NCBI GenBank assembly: GCA_947561395.2
Contig: OX387186.1
Coordinates: 41,311,220-41,375,219, forward strand
DNA from: Buxus sempervirens
Lineage: Eukaryota; Streptophyta; Magnoliopsida; Buxales; Buxaceae
DNA: 64,000 bases
Direction: 5' to 3'
In this document: positions 21,547-34,260 of the stretch, one piece after another
How the letters are laid out: each line of letters begins with the position of its first letter
How positions within the stretch are numbered: the stretch's first letter is position 1
The notes under the pieces: model-generated
Told to the model about the DNA's origin: nothing
Seen by the model: only the letters and a program-made list of their open reading frames with translations
The model's database searches: none
Program-made: the position numbers and the translations under genes

Positions 21547-23889
21547 TATGAGACATAGGAAAAATCACCGGAATGATTCCCCCTCCGTCAACACACGGGC
21601 TCGACTTAAAAAGTGGAAGAGTCACCACCATTCAGCTTTTTGAGGTGTGAATGGACACCAAAAGATTCAAAAATAACAAAAGGGAGCTAAAAGGCAAATT
21701 CTAGAGTAAAAATAACCCTACTTGAAAATCAAATCCAGAGATGGGTAAGGGGATTAGATTATGAACGGGGAAAGGTATTAGGCACCCCCATTCACCCACA
21801 AAGTGGTTGCCAAGTGTTGTTCATGCAAAAAAGTAAGAAAGCTTGCTAAAATCATTAAAAACATTGAAAAAGAATTAAACAAATGTGTGATATCTTCACA
21901 TGAGAAATCCAAATGGATTCCAGATCCTCTTTTATGTCAATATCACTTCTGGAATATCAACAATAGATGGAAATCCAAGCAAAAATTGCACAAAGCCAAG
22001 TTGAGTCAAATCCGGAAAATTCGGTAAAAGATAATGCCATTTGTCTTGAAATCATTCAAATCCAATTTTAAATTGAATCAAACCAAATCCATTTGAAAGA
22101 TTATGGTAAATAAGAGACTCATGCAAAGTTTCAATTAAATCCGGTTGAAATCCTAAGAGTTATGCCTCTTTTAAAATTGCTGCTGGAGATAATTAAAAGT
22201 GACAAGTAGGCAAGTTTGGAAAATCATCTAGAAAACTCAGCTCCATATAAATTCATGAAATTTGGTGTGAGTGAAGTCTGTATGGTCATCTTTCAAATGA
22301 AACTAGCTTCATACAAAAATTCATTCGGATGTGCCTTGGGTGATCTCCCGAACAGGCCCCGAAGATCACAAATTTACCCAGAAAAGTGCTGTTGAGCAGT
22401 TCTGAATAAATCTGTTACCCACGACACAAATGGAGTCAAACAATTATGAAACCAACTGGATTTGAAACTAGACTTCCAAAGGAAAACACAGAAATAAGAA
22501 TCACTCAAATCGGACTTAAAACAAGCACATGGCGCTCCATCGAAGTGACAGGTTCCGTGTTCAGACCTGAACTAACCTATCAACTTCGACAGAGAGGTGT
22601 CACAAATCCGCTTGATAGAAATTAATGAAATTTGGTAGGCATAAACTAGATAGTCTCACCTTTCCCATGGTTCTGGAATCAATCCCAAATTCATCCGGAT
22701 GATGAAGTTATGAGTGTCCGAAGTTGGGGTACAGTTGCTATCAAGTTAAGCCATTTTTGGAGAAAATCAATTCAAAACAGTGACAAGAGGTGTGTGATCT
22801 ATGCAAGATAGATCAAAATCACTTGAAAATCATTTAAAGACATTCCAGAATTGCTTAGGGCTATTTATTTCAGATTTATCACAATAAATGCAATAAATCC
22901 GAAATATGAGCCTATCCCGCCAAAATCACGTGCCATGTATGTGTAGGTGTAAAAATCATTCCATCAACATAACAAAGATAGCATGCATTCATATCAATCA
23001 AAATAGGGTTTTAAAAACAACCTAGGGTTCCGTTCCATTATCGTTTCCCTTAGTTCTCTCTCCCCGTTAAACACGGTTCTTCAAGATAATCTTGGGGTAC
23101 TTTGAATATGGAACGGTCTTCACAGATTCAGAAGGCTTATTCAAAAGAGGTTCTAGCACCAGGATCAATCCCCAGTCTCGTTTCTCCTAAATCCCGCCTT
23201 CACGTTTTACGGCTAGGGGGAGTCTTGTGATACTTTGAGCCGGGGAAGGGTTTTCATACACACATCAAAGGCCTTATTCTACAGAAAGTAGAAGAAGAGA
23301 TCTAGACCTGGAATGTAAAAACAGAAAATTAAAGATAGGTTTGAGGCATACCTGGGTTCTGGAAGCAGTTCTGCAGCGGTTCCCCTCTTCACTCGGAGCT
23401 CTTCTTGGCAAAGGTTCTTGGCAAGAGTTGTTGGCAAGAGTTCAATGGCCATTTGCTTAAGGAGGAGCCTCTTATTTATAGGCAAGGCTAGGGTTAGGGT
23501 TGGTGGGATGGTAGACACAAACTAATGTCTAGAGCCCACCAACCTTAACCCTAAGGCTATTTCTGAGATTTCCACTCATTTAATGAAGGACATGATGGTA
23601 AAAAGTGAAAACTCTCTGAAAACCCTAATTTTGAGCAAAAAGCTTGTATCCGACATGTCAGGTCGGATACACAAGCACCTTAATGTGTTCGGCATATGAT
23701 GTCGGATACACTAAAGCCTGCTTGTATCCGGCAACTTATGTCGGATACGAAGAAGAGTATTTGTATCCGACCTGAGTTATCGGATACAAGGAAAAAGTTT
23801 GTTTTCTCAAATTCTGTGCTGGCTTCAAAGGAGATAATGATTTTTGCTAACTACTGATCATTTTTACTGTGGAATTTGGGGTGTCTACA
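21547..23889 (-). repeat. 3' LTR of element B
   Basis: On the minus strand it begins TGTAGACACCCCAAATTCCAC directly after a polypurine tract and ends CCTATGTCTCATA (ancestral ...GTCTCACA mutated). 2343 bp. It carries the four-unit palindrome array at 23646-23787 and, 165 bp downstream on the minus strand, TATAAATA (23480-23473). It is homologous along its length to the LTRs at 25367-27673, 35919-38259 and 45987-48254. Confidence 0.88.
23646..23787 (-). promoter_or_regulatory. Four-unit 39-bp-phased palindrome array, LTR of element B
   Basis: 25-bp units start at 23646, 23685, 23724 and 23763, exactly 39 bp apart. The consensus arms in this copy are GTATCCGAC and GTCGGATAC around a 7-nt centre. 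The array is in U3, upstream of TATAAATA at 23480-23473. Confidence 0.85.
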
Positions 23890-23904
23890 ACTGCCCCTCT
23901 TTGC
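23890..23904 (-). other. Polypurine tract of element B
   Basis: On the minus strand GCAAAGAGGGGCAGT directly abuts the LTR start TGTAGACA. The same tract precedes the LTR at 35919, so it is the plus-strand primer of this family. Confidence 0.8.
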
Positions 23905-24284
23905 GAGAGTTACGAAGCAATGAGCTGCAAAGATTAGACAAGCCCAAATTGCACTCCCTTAACCATGATTTGCTTGGTTCAATTCAATTTTTGCAAAATA
24001 ATTTTTAGGTGAAGATTTGCCAAAAAGCCCTAACTTTAAGGGGGCATCTCTCCAAGAATTCTTAAATTCCATTGAGCTCTCGTGGCTATGAAGTGGATTT
24101 TAAGCCCAAAAATAAGATTTTTTGAAAACTGATTTTTTATCCAACCAAGTTAAAAAATTGAGAGAATGTCCTCCTTTTTTACCAACACATTTCCTCAAGT
24201 TGTCCGAAATTCCACTGCGCTCTCGTGGCAGTGAAGTGGATTTTAAGGCAAAATAGGGATTTTGTGAAAATAGCTAACTTTGTA

Positions 24285-24440
24285 GCACGCTTTTTTGCTC
24301 TTTTTTCTTTTCTTTTTTTCTTTTGCTCTCTCTTTCTTTTCTCCTTTTTTTTCTTTTTTCCTTTTTTCCTTTTCTTTTTCTCTTATTTCCCTTTTTTTCT
24401 TTTCTTTTTCTTCTTTTTTTCTGTTTTTTTTTCTTGCTTT
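24285..24440 (-). other. Long purine-rich tract in the 3' region of element B
   Basis: The + strand is almost pure C/T for about 150 bp, so the genomic RNA strand is nearly pure purine. The equivalent tract in fragment C is at 35395-35510. It lies between the antisense promoter and the true polypurine tract. Confidence 0.7.
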
Positions 24441-24446
24441 TCTTTT

Positions 24447-24524
24447 GTATCCGACATGTTTAGTTGGATAAGAAGGATCTCTCTTGTATCCAACATTGTA
24501 TGTCGGATACACCCTGTTATAAAA
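24447..24524 (+). promoter_or_regulatory. Antisense promoter of the PMD gene in element B (two palindromes plus TATA)
   Basis: Two 25-bp palindromes start at 24447 and 24486 (39 bp apart), followed after 7 bp by TATAAAA (24518-24524). A GC palindrome, GTCGCGCGCGAC, lies right after the TATA box. A half-site CGCCGGATAC lies near 24579. A leader exon with a possible donor near 24895 (GGCAG|TAAG or GGCA|GTAAGC) would splice to the acceptor GTGTAG|ATG at 28087. Confidence 0.6.
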
Positions 24525-25366
24525 GTCGCGCGCGACCGCAACTTTCCCTCTTCTGTTCTTTCTTCTCCGCTTGCTCACGCCGGATACAAGCCTGTTCTTC
24601 TTCGTCCCCGACGACTCCTTTCTTCTCCGGTGGCTTCCTTTCTCTCCGAAGACTTCCATTGCTGCCGGCGATTGCCACTAACTCCGGCGACTTCCATTGT
24701 TGCCCATTTACGGCAGTGGTCGAGCCCTAGCTCGATCTCTCTGATTTTTGGTGATTTTCCCAGCTCAGTGCCGTCGCCCTTGCTCCGGTGATTTCCCTGG
24801 CGGCTTGCTCTTCACCAATTCGACTCCCTTGTGTCTGCATTATCGATCCTTGCTCTTGCTCCACCTTCTTCAATTTCCAATCCAACTGTGGCAGTAAGCA
24901 TTCGGCCATCCTTATTTCACTCATAATTTCCAGTAAGTGATCCTACTTTGCTCGAAATTTTATCCAAGTAAAGCTAATAGCAATTGTTTTGTTGGCAATT
25001 ATTTGCATAACTTTGGGGATCCGATTTCTTGATTGCATGTTTAGTATGCTTCTCATGCTTTGGTTCCCTGTATTGGTAGATTTTTCTTTTCCTTTTTCTA
25101 TAACTGGCTTTGATCTCCCAACTGTGATCCAATTTGATACAATCCTTTAAGATTTGTCCCGTTGGTGATCTTTTCCGCCGAAATGTATGATTTTTCAGAC
25201 GACATGCTGCTGATACCATGCTGCAATTTTCTTGAATCATGCTGCAATTTTTCTTGACTGGAATTCTGCTTTTTATACCATGCTGTAATTGAATTCTGAT
25301 TCCTATACCATCCTGCAATTTTCCCTTGACTGGAATTTATACCATGCTGCAATTTTTCTTGACTGG

Positions 25367-27673
25367 TGTGAGACATGAGAAAAAATCACCCGGAGATGAT
25401 CATCCCTCCGTCAACACGCGGGGCTCGACATAAAGAGTGGGCGTCGCCACCATCCATTTGTTTAGGGTGTGAATGGACACCAAAAGAATTAAAAACAAGC
25501 AAAAAGAGATAAAAAGTGCTAAAAGGCAAATTCTAGAGTAAAAATAGCCCTACTTGAAAATCAAATCAAAAGATGGGTAAGGGGATTAGATTATGAACGG
25601 GGGAAGATGTTAGGCACCCCCATTCACCCACACAAGGTGGTTGCCAAGTGTTTATTCATGCTAAAAGAAAATAGAAAGCTTGCTAAAAAATCATGAAAAC
25701 CTTGAAAAAGGACAAATATATGATATCTTCACATGAAAATCCAAATGAATTCCAGATCTTCTTTTATGTTAATATCACTTCCGGAATATCATAAAAAAGA
25801 TGGAAATCAAAGCAAAGGTTACACAAAACCAAGTTGAGGCAAATTCGGGAAATTTAGTAAAAAGTATGGCCATTTCTCTTGAAATTAATCAAATCCAATT
25901 TTAAATTAAACCAAACCAAATCCATTTGAAAGATTAGGGTAAACAATAGTCTCATGCAAAATTTCAATTAATTCCGGTTGAAATCCCAAGAGTTATGGCT
26001 CTTTTAGGGTTGCTGCCGGAGAAAATTAAAAGTAGCAAGTAGGCAACTTTGGAAAATCACCTAGAAAAATCTACTTCATAGAAATCCGTGAAATTTGGTG
26101 TCAATGAAGTCTGTATGGCCATCTTTCAAAAGAAACTAGCCTCATACTAAAACTCATTCGGATGTGCCTTGGGTGACTTCCCGAACAGGCCTCGAGGATC
26201 ACAGATTGACCCAGAAAAGTGCTATTGAGCAGTTCTGAGTAAATCTGCTCTCCACCATATAATTTAAATCAAAAAATTATGAAACCAAATGGATTTAAAA
26301 ATAGACTCATAAAGGAGTTCTCAGAAACAAAAATCACTCGAATCGGATTTAAAACAAGCAGATGGCGCCCATTCGAAGTGATAGGTTCAACAGTTTGACC
26401 TGAAATGACCTCTCAACTTCGGCAGAATGGTGTCAAAAATCTGCTCCATAGAAATTACTGATTTTTGGTAGGCATAAACTAGACAGCCTCACCTTTCCCA
26501 TGATTCTGGAATCACTCCAAAATTCATCCGGATGATGAAGTTATGAGTGTCCGAAGTCAGGGTACAGTTGCTGTCAAGTAAAGCCTATTTTGAGTAAAAC
26601 CAATGCAAAACTGTGACAAAGTGTGTGCAATTCGTGCAAGATGAACACAAAACCTTTAAAAATCATTTAAAAATATTCCAGAATTGATTGAGGCCATTTA
26701 TTTGAGATTTATCACAATGAATGTAATAAATCCCCAAATGTGAGCCTATCCCGCCAAAATAGTGCTATGTATATGCAAGAGTGAAAAACCATACAAGATC
26801 AATAGAACAACATAGCATGCATACATATTCATCAAAATAAGGTTCTAAAACAACCTAGGGTTCCGTTCCATTATCGTTTCCCTTTGTTCTCTCTCCCCGT
26901 TAAACACGGTTCTTCAAGATAATCAAGGGTACTTTGAATAGGAAACGGTTTACAATCAATCAGAAGGCTTATGCAAGTAGGGTTCTAGTACTAGGGTCAA
27001 TTCCCAGTCTCGTTTCTCCTAGATCCCACCTCCACATTTTACGACTAGGGGGAGTCTCGAGATACTTTGAGCCAGGGAAGGATTTTCACACACAAAGAAG
27101 GCTTTATTCTACAGAAAGGTAGAAGAAGAGATCTAGAACTAGGAAATTAAATACAGAAAAATAAAGGAGGGTTGAGGCTTACCTGGGGTTCTGGAAGCAA
27201 TCCGGCAGCGGTTCCCTTCTTCACTCGGAGCTCTTGGATCTCCAACTTCTTGGCCATTTGCCTAAGGAGGAGCCTCCTATTTATAGGCAAAGGCTAGGGT
27301 TGTTGGTAGACACAACTTAATGTCTAGAACCCCCCAACCTTAACCCTAGGGCTGTTTCCGAGATTTCCCATCACTTAATGAGGGATATGATGGTAAAAAG
27401 TGATTTCTCTCGAAAAACCCTAATTTTTGAGCAAAACTTATGTATCCGGCATATCAGGCCGGATACACAAGAGCCTTAATGTATCCGGCATATAATGCCG
27501 GATACGCTAAGGATTCCTTGTATCCAGCATTTTCCACCGGATACAAAGAGAAGTACTTGTATCCGGCCTAAGTTGCCGGATACAGGTAAAAATTCATTTT
27601 CTTCAATTTTTGTGCTGGCTTTCAAGGAGATAATGATTTTTGATGATTGTTTGTGCAATTTGGGGTATCTACA
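25367..27673 (-). repeat. Solo LTR, Tat family, in the leader of the PMD gene of element B
   Basis: On the + strand it runs TGTGAGACATGAG to GGGGTATCTACA, flanked by perfect 5-bp duplicates ACTGG (25362-25366 and 27674-27678). 2307 bp. It holds the four-palindrome array (27442-27583) and TATAAATA on the minus strand (27285-27278). No polypurine tract or PBS adjoins it, so it is a solo LTR. Confidence 0.88.
27442..27583 (-). promoter_or_regulatory. Four-unit 39-bp-phased palindrome array in solo LTR
   Basis: Units start at 27442, 27481, 27520 and 27559, all 39 bp apart. Arms are mostly GTATCCGGC and GCCGGATAC. Unit 3 is imperfect (GTATCCAGC with CACCGGATAC). It lies 157 bp from the TATA box on the minus strand. 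Confidence 0.85.
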
Positions 27674-28086
27674 ACTGGAAATGTATTTGACAATTTCAAA
27701 TGCTCATCTTCAAAGGCTATGACTTATTCCTTTTTCTCAATTCGCCTTGGTGGTAGTATACTTCTAATCAATGTGGTGCTCCAATTGTCAGAACCTTTCC
27801 ATGATCGGCTATTGGAACTTCATCCCTTTCCCGCTTGCATGTAGGAGCCCTGAAATAGGTTAGAAGATATTAAGCCTTGTACATATCTTTTAGGACAAAA
27901 TGCTTTAGGACCAGAATAGAAATATTTCTTGAAAAACTTCGAACTAAAACAGAGAATGAAATTCCCTCAAGACACAATTCCTGATACTTTTGAAAAAGTC
28001 ATTTAAGATTCTTGAGGAAATAGCACCGAAACCTAGACCAAAAGTAGGGTAAAATTCATAATAAATTTGAGCACTTCCCTGTGTAG

Positions 28087-30902
28087 ATGGCTAGGAGTCG
28101 CTCTCGTGTGCGAGAGGAGGTTGACCCTGCTGATCAGCCATCCACCTCGCGGGCTCGGACAAAGGCGAGTTCTAGCGCCACCCTGTTAGAGCCATTAGAT
28201 GTTTCCAGAGAGAGCTCTACTGAGGGCTCTGCTGAGATAGGCTTCCCAATTTTTCCTTCTTTCTTTCCCTGCTTCCCTTGAAGCCGACTTCACTTATTCA
28301 TTTTTTTTGCTTTTAGCCTGTGGTTGATCTTGTTCGAGGCCATGGTAGAGGCCGAGAGAGAGGTGGAGGCAGAGTTGGTGAGAGGGGCTGAGGCCGAGCT
28401 GGAGAGAGGGGCTGAGGCCGGGCCGGAGCTTCAGGCCAGGAGGGTGCTGCTGTGGCCTTACGCTTAGGAGTTTCTGTGGAGCTGAGAGCGTCTGTTCATG
28501 ATACAGAGCTCCTTAGTGGTTTGGATAGCCACCCTTCCATGTGCATCCGGGCCGATGTGCCTCTTCCATATCCTCCTTCTCATCTGCGAGGCAGTTGGGG
28601 GAGATTTAGTGAGTTGGTGCAGTCGCTTTACCTGGCACTTAGGCGTGAGTTTGGGAGGTGCCATCTGGATTATTTTCTCAGCATCCCATCGTTCCGAGCT
28701 GACCATCCCCTCATTTTTGCTATGATGGAGTGTTATTTTCCGGAGACGCAGTCCTTCCATTTGCAGGACGTGGAGCTGGGGATCCGCCCCTCCGATTTTG
28801 TGATGATTACCGGCATTCCTCTGATGGGGCGGACTATCATTTTGGACCGGCCTTCAGCGGAGGATATCGGCCTTCTCTTGGGATATCAGGACCTGCCTCC
28901 TGCTGCTTGGGACGGGCGGAGTGGTCGTATCTCCATCAGTTGGCAGTGGGAGAGCCTTGCTCGACATTTTGAGGGGAGACACGCGACCATCACTGTGGAG
29001 GATGCAGCCTTCACCCCTATTTTCCTGCACGTGTTTCTGCTGATGCTTAGGAGCTGCTTTTTCCAGGAGGACACGATCAACGTTAGTCCCCTCTTTTTGG
29101 ATGCTCTGCGAGATTTCCATCAGACCCGCCAGCTAGCATGGGGTCGGCTCATATATGGGACCATCTTGGCCGGTCTGTACCGAGTAGTTCGGGGCCTGGC
29201 AGCCCTGAGAGGTGATGGAGTCAGCTGCCGGTTCTTTTGGCAGATTCTGCAGGTATTATATTCATCTGTCTTGTCTTATTCCTTAGGCTTTATCTTCTTT
29301 ATCTCTGACTGATTTTTCTTTTGCCAGGTGTTTATGTACACCTATATGACTTTCTTTAGCCCATCCCCAGTACTTGGTGTCGCGGAGTTCCCTGTTGCTT
29401 TGCGGTGGTCGGCCCAGGTCCGAGATGCTGATAGGAGTCAGCCTCGCACTGCTCGAGTTCACTTGGACCGTGCCCGACGATCCGATGTAAATTCTTTGCC
29501 CTTTTTCCTTTTGTTTCTTTTCATGCACCTTGACAGTATCTGACCATTTTTCTTCGTTGCAGCTCATCCTGGCACGCTTTGACGACGTGGATGTTGGAGT
29601 GGCCCGTGAGATGTTAGTACAGGACGCCTTTGATAGAGATCTGCGACGTCAGCCCTACCAGTGCTTCCTTGGGAGGCTTGGTAGGGTGATGTATTTGGGA
29701 GAGCGCTTGTACTACCAGCACACAGGCACGCTTCGTATCCCCGTTCCTCCTCCTCCTGTGAGTCCTGACACGCTCCTGCCGGGCTTTGATATTGATCAGT
29801 TTGATCACTTTCAGGATGCGAAGGGGCTCACAGTAGCTGGGGATTATGACGAGTGGATCCAGAGAGTATCCATTGGGTGCTTGATGGATCGACCCACTCG
29901 TGCCGGAGTGATAGAGATCGGCGGGATCTACATCCGGGTCCATGATGACACTGTGAGTCTCATGATTTTCATTTTTCCTCCCATTTCCTTCGATTCTGTA
30001 TTTCTGACTTTAATTCTGTTCTTATTGGTAGGTACATGAGCTGAATGCCGTGCGGAACCGGTTCCAGAGTCAGCGGGCCGCGATCGAGGATATGATCGCA
30101 GAGCATGACGCGGTCGTGGCCTAGAGGTATGCTCGGATCAGAGAGCTGGAGGCCCTAGTTGCTGAGCTCCAGGCTAGACAGGTATCTGGTTTCTTTATAA
30201 TTTCATCTCTTTCATTTCCATGTTTCTGCTATTCTGATATGCCTGTTTGACTTTTGCAGGGCCCAGTCCCAGATCAGGATGCTGCTTTTGAGCCTGATTT
30301 CCCTGTACCTGATCCATCTCCGGTTCGGGCTGCTGATCCTGATGATGCCTTGGCTGCCGTTCCTGACCCTTCTGCATCTCTTGCACGTGTTGCTCCTGCG
30401 GATCCTGGGGCTTCCGTGGACCTGTAGACATTCCGGTTGCAGACCCGGCTCATACTGCTCCTGCCGGCACTTCATCCCCTGTGGCGGCTCCTGATCCTGC
30501 TCCTGAGGTCCCTAGTAAGTTTTCTTTAGTTTCATCTCCTTGGTTCATTTGGATACCTCAATTTCTTATTTGTCTTCTGTTGGCCCAAATATTTTTGTTC
30601 CTGGCCCCTTTTCTGCTGCTGCTGGGGCTTCTGGATCTACAGGAGCAGAGGCCGCTGTGGCGGAGGGTCCAGTCGAGCCTATACATGCTGAGCCCGAGGC
30701 CTCTTCCCCAGATTCTGCTCCTGATCCGCCTCCAGACCTTTCGGAGTATTGCTTGGAGTATCAGATCCAGTCGGTTGTGGGTCGGCTTCCTCGCCATACT
30801 GCCAAGCTTATTCTGGCATACTCTAGGCACCGATCACCTCGAGGTAGAGGTCACAGAGAAGGACGGGGCAGAGGACGCCGAGGAGATCCTGCACATGAGT
30901 AG
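28087..30902 (+). pseudogene. Antisense plant mobile domain (PMD, aminotransferase-like) gene of element B
   Basis: Exons: 28087-28236, 28317-29252, 29328-29486, 29563-29952, 30032-30181, 30260-30514, and about 30594-30902. Exon 2 encodes the globular core (RADHPLIFAMMECYFPETQSFHLQ, TGIPLMGRTIILDRP, WDGRSGRISISW, QLAWGRLIYGTILAGLYR). Exon 5 is a coiled coil (RIRELEALVAELQARQ). The last exon ends in an Arg/Gly-rich tail (RGRGHREGRGRGRRGDPAHE). All visible introns are GT-AG except the first, whose donor reads GAG|ATAGG. Defects: two TGA stops in the Arg/Gly repeat (28389-28391, 28413-28415), TAG at 30122-30124 where the copy in element A has Gln, and a frame change near 30425. Proteins with this domain are mobile-element passengers; some host versions act in silencing of transposons. 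Function here unknown. Confidence 0.75.
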
Positions 30903-31098
30903 TAGATTAGGATTTTCCTTTTTTCCTTATCATTGTACAAAAAGACTTGTTTATATATGAAAAGAAACTTTTTTATTTATTCTCTCTTGTCTGGCTCTCT
31001 TTCCCTTTCAATTTCATGCAATTATAACTTGTATACAGGTGAAACAGGTAACAAATTCGGATTTTTCTCCATTTTCTCTTTTTTTGCATTTTTTCTTT

Positions 31099-31260
31099 GT
31101 ATCCGACATATCAGACCGGATACATTGATATTTCTTTGTATCCGGCATAATATGTCGGATACATGAATATCTCCTTGTATCCGGCATACTTCATCGGATA
31201 TGAATAAAATCCCTTGTATCTGATCTGATATGCCGGTTACATTAAAAAAAGCTATAAATA
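31099..31260 (+). promoter_or_regulatory. Antisense promoter of the DUF7745-like gene, element B
   Basis: Four palindromes start at 31099, 31138, 31177 and 31216 (39-bp period). After the last one, 12 bp separate it from TATAAATA (31253-31260). The start of transcription would be near 31290, just before the solo LTR insertion at 31312 that now separates the promoter from its ATG at 33167. Confidence 0.75.
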
Positions 31261-31311
31261 CGACTGGCCTCGGGATTTGAGTCATTTTTACGACTTTTTG
31301 ATTTTAGGAAC

Positions 31312-33112
31312 TGTGAGACATGGGAAAAAATCAATTTAATGACTTCACTGATCATCACGCGGGAATCATTAAAAACACAGAGTCGCCACCATTCAATCTA
31401 GGTGTGAATGGACACCGAAATATCAAATAAGCACAAAAGGCCAAATTTGGGGTAAAAATAACCCTCCTAAAAAAAACAACCCGAGATGGGTAAGGGGATT
31501 AGGTTATGAAAAGGGGAAGGTGTTAGGCACCCCTATTCATCCACACAAGGTGGTTGCCAGGTATTGTTCATGTTAAAAATAAAGGAAAAAGGCTTGCTCT
31601 AAAAATCATGAAAAATCACAAAAAAGACAAACATGTATGGTTTTTTCATACGAACATCCTGATTGATCCAGAACTTTCAAATATGATCATACCATTCCTA
31701 GGGTTTCATGATCAAAACAAAATTGAGATAAAATCAAATAAAACCAACTTAATGTGAAAAATCCAAAAATCTGGCTCCAAGTCAAATTCTAGAAATCTAG
31801 AAAAATATGATTTTTATAAAATATTTCAAAATTGAACTTAAATAGTCCAGGACATAGATAAAGCCCAAATTTCACATTAAATCAAGAAATAAAAACCAAA
31901 AATACCCACATTAATGAAAAACATCAAAAGGGGAGAACTTTGACCGTAGGGTCTTATCTCAAAAGTGGAAAACAACTCAAAAACATCATGAAACCCTAGA
32001 ATTTACTTTCAGGCTTCTAGATCCAGATCTACCGTATTGATCATGATAAATCCAGGATCTTAGCCTAAAATCACAAAAATCACGAAAACAGTGCTGTATG
32101 TGCAAAAGTGGTGAAAATCCAAATTTTAGAAAAAAAAAGCGGATCTCGTGCTATAATCATCATGAACTCATAGGATTAATCCAGATTCAAAATATAATCA
32201 TTAAAACATGATCAGGATATCAAAATAGCCATATCTCACAAATTAGAGCACATGGGGGCTACCCTACGGATCCACCTGTTCTCTTTTCCCCTAGCTCTCT
32301 CTTCACGTTTTATGGCTAGAGAGACTCTTGAGGTACTTAGAGATAGGTTTGGGTACACAAACACAACCAAAGGCCTTATTCTATAAAAAATAGAAAAAAC
32401 AGATTATGGGGTTCTATTCTAGGGATCCACCTGTTCCCTTTTCCCCTAGCTCTCTCTTCACGTTTTACGGCTAGAGAGACTCTTGAGGTACTTAGAGACA
32501 AGTTTAGGGATACAAAATAAAATAGATGGCCTTATTCTACAGCAATAGAGAAGATCCTATTATCTTTAGAATTGAAGACATAAAATAAAAGGGACTTACC
32601 TGGATTCAGCAAGCAGAGCAGCAGGGATTCCTCTCTTCTCTTGGAGCTCTTGAGTCTTCAAAATTTCGTGTCCCTTTAGCTTAAGAATCTCACCTCTATT
32701 TATAGGCAAGCACAGGGGCAAGGCTGGTCCAGAAGGATATATCCTGATCCTCAAGATAGAGTCAAAAACAGAGATAATGCCCATCCATAGCCAACCAAGG
32801 TGGCTTCAGCGAATAAAAAACATAATTCGCTTATTTAAAGGGATATTGGACTAAAGATAAAGCTCGGAAATCGAGAGAAGAATAAAACTTGCACGAGTCT
32901 TTAGTGACCGTAAATGATACACGGTCCAACAGTGCCCGTATTTCCAATACGGGCGCGCCTGACCGTAGAGATATGTCGGGCACGACCGGCCCGTGAATAA
33001 AATACGGGCAAAGCCTGCTTTGTCAATTTTTATGCATTTTTGACCTGGTTTAAGCTCTAATTACATGTTTTTATTACTTTATCATTCTGTAGTGCAATTT
33101 GGGGTGTCTACA
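31312..33112 (-). repeat. Solo LTR of a second Tat-like family, between promoter and ATG of the antisense gene
   Basis: On the + strand it starts TGTGAGACATGGG and ends TTTGGGGTGTCTACA, flanked by perfect duplicates GGAAC (31307-31311 and 33113-33117). 1801 bp, shorter than its relatives. Its palindromes are of the GCCCGTA type instead of GTATCCGG. TATAAATA lies on the minus strand at 32704-32697. An internal duplication is visible: GGATCCACCTGTT...CCCCTAGCTCTCTC occurs at 32269 and again at 32420. Confidence 0.88.
32906..33009 (-). promoter_or_regulatory. Palindrome array GCCCGTA-N7-TACGGGC in solo LTR, 28-bp period
   Basis: Four 21-bp units start at 32906, 32934, 32961 and 32989 (28, 27 and 28 bp apart). 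Units 1 and 3 use GACCGTA arms. The array occupies the same U3 position as the 39-bp arrays in other LTRs, about 200 bp upstream of the TATA box. Confidence 0.75.
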
Positions 33113-34260
33113 GGAACCCCCTTTTTCATCCTCCCATTGATTCTTAGCTTGCTCCCATCGCCTTCAATGCATTCCGGATCATCCTCTGCCTTGCCATTGT
33201 CTGTCCATGCAACCTCCCCTGCAAAACAACCTTTTAGATCAAAACCCCCTAACCTTACTAGGTACAATCCTGTGGACTCATTTTACACTAGATGGGTTAA
33301 TTCTATGACCCTTGATGAAGAGAGGAGGTGGGATTCCACCCATCTAGGCCACATTCTGCTTATCCCGAAGATTCCCTTTAAGTGGGAGATTATTGAAGCC
33401 ATGATTGGTCATTGGATACCCAACTTCAACCTTTTCCGTTTTGGAAACCATGAGATGACCCCTACCATTGAAGAGGTGGAAACCATCCTGAGCTTGAGGT
33501 TTGATGAGAAGGTAGTGAACCCACCCCTTAGGCCCAGCTACAAGAAGGAGGCTTTTACTTTCCTGGGTATAGGGAAGAAGGATTTAGGGGATTCTGACAC
33601 CCTTTTGACTTTGTCTAAGTCTTTTTTGACTGAGAAGCTCTTGAGGGGGGGATAACAAGGAAGCCAGGTTCAATGCCTTGACCCTGATAGTGGTTAACCA
33701 ACTGCTTTTCCCCCGGGATGACGATGAGGTAGACTTGGCCCTAATCTCAGTTGTATGCCAGGTTAGGGAGCAGGAGAGATTGGCCCCTATGATTTTGGCA
33801 GAGATGTACCAGGCTTTGACTGATTGCTATTATAGGAAGACAAAGCGCTTCCTGTCATGTGCCCCTATCCTGCAGGTAATTTTTTTTCTTTTCTTTTTTG
33901 ATTTTCTTTTGTTTTTGCTTTTTGCTTTTCTTTTTTTCTTTTACAATGTACTGAAATATCCTTCCTCCTTTGCAGCTTTGGCTACTTGACCACTTGAGTC
34001 AGATTGAGGAGATCAATCGACACTTCTTCCCAAGCTTGAAAGTTCCCATCTTGATGAGCAACCGGGGGTGTCCTGACATTCCAGGGGGTAAACAGGGCTG
34101 GTTTGCTTTCTTGGCTACGCTCCAGGATGATCAAGTGAGGTGGCCTGGTACTTATCAGCCCAATGCAGAGATCGTGATCAGCTTTTGAGACCGCAACTTT
34201 TTGGTTCTGGCTGGCTTGAGACATGCTGTGCTTTACCTCTCTTTGCGGGTTCTTCGTTAG

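Noticed and set aside
24225-24791. 188-residue + strand ORF rich in Phe/Ser
   Set aside because: It is the translation of the pyrimidine tract and promoter of the antisense PMD gene; low complexity.
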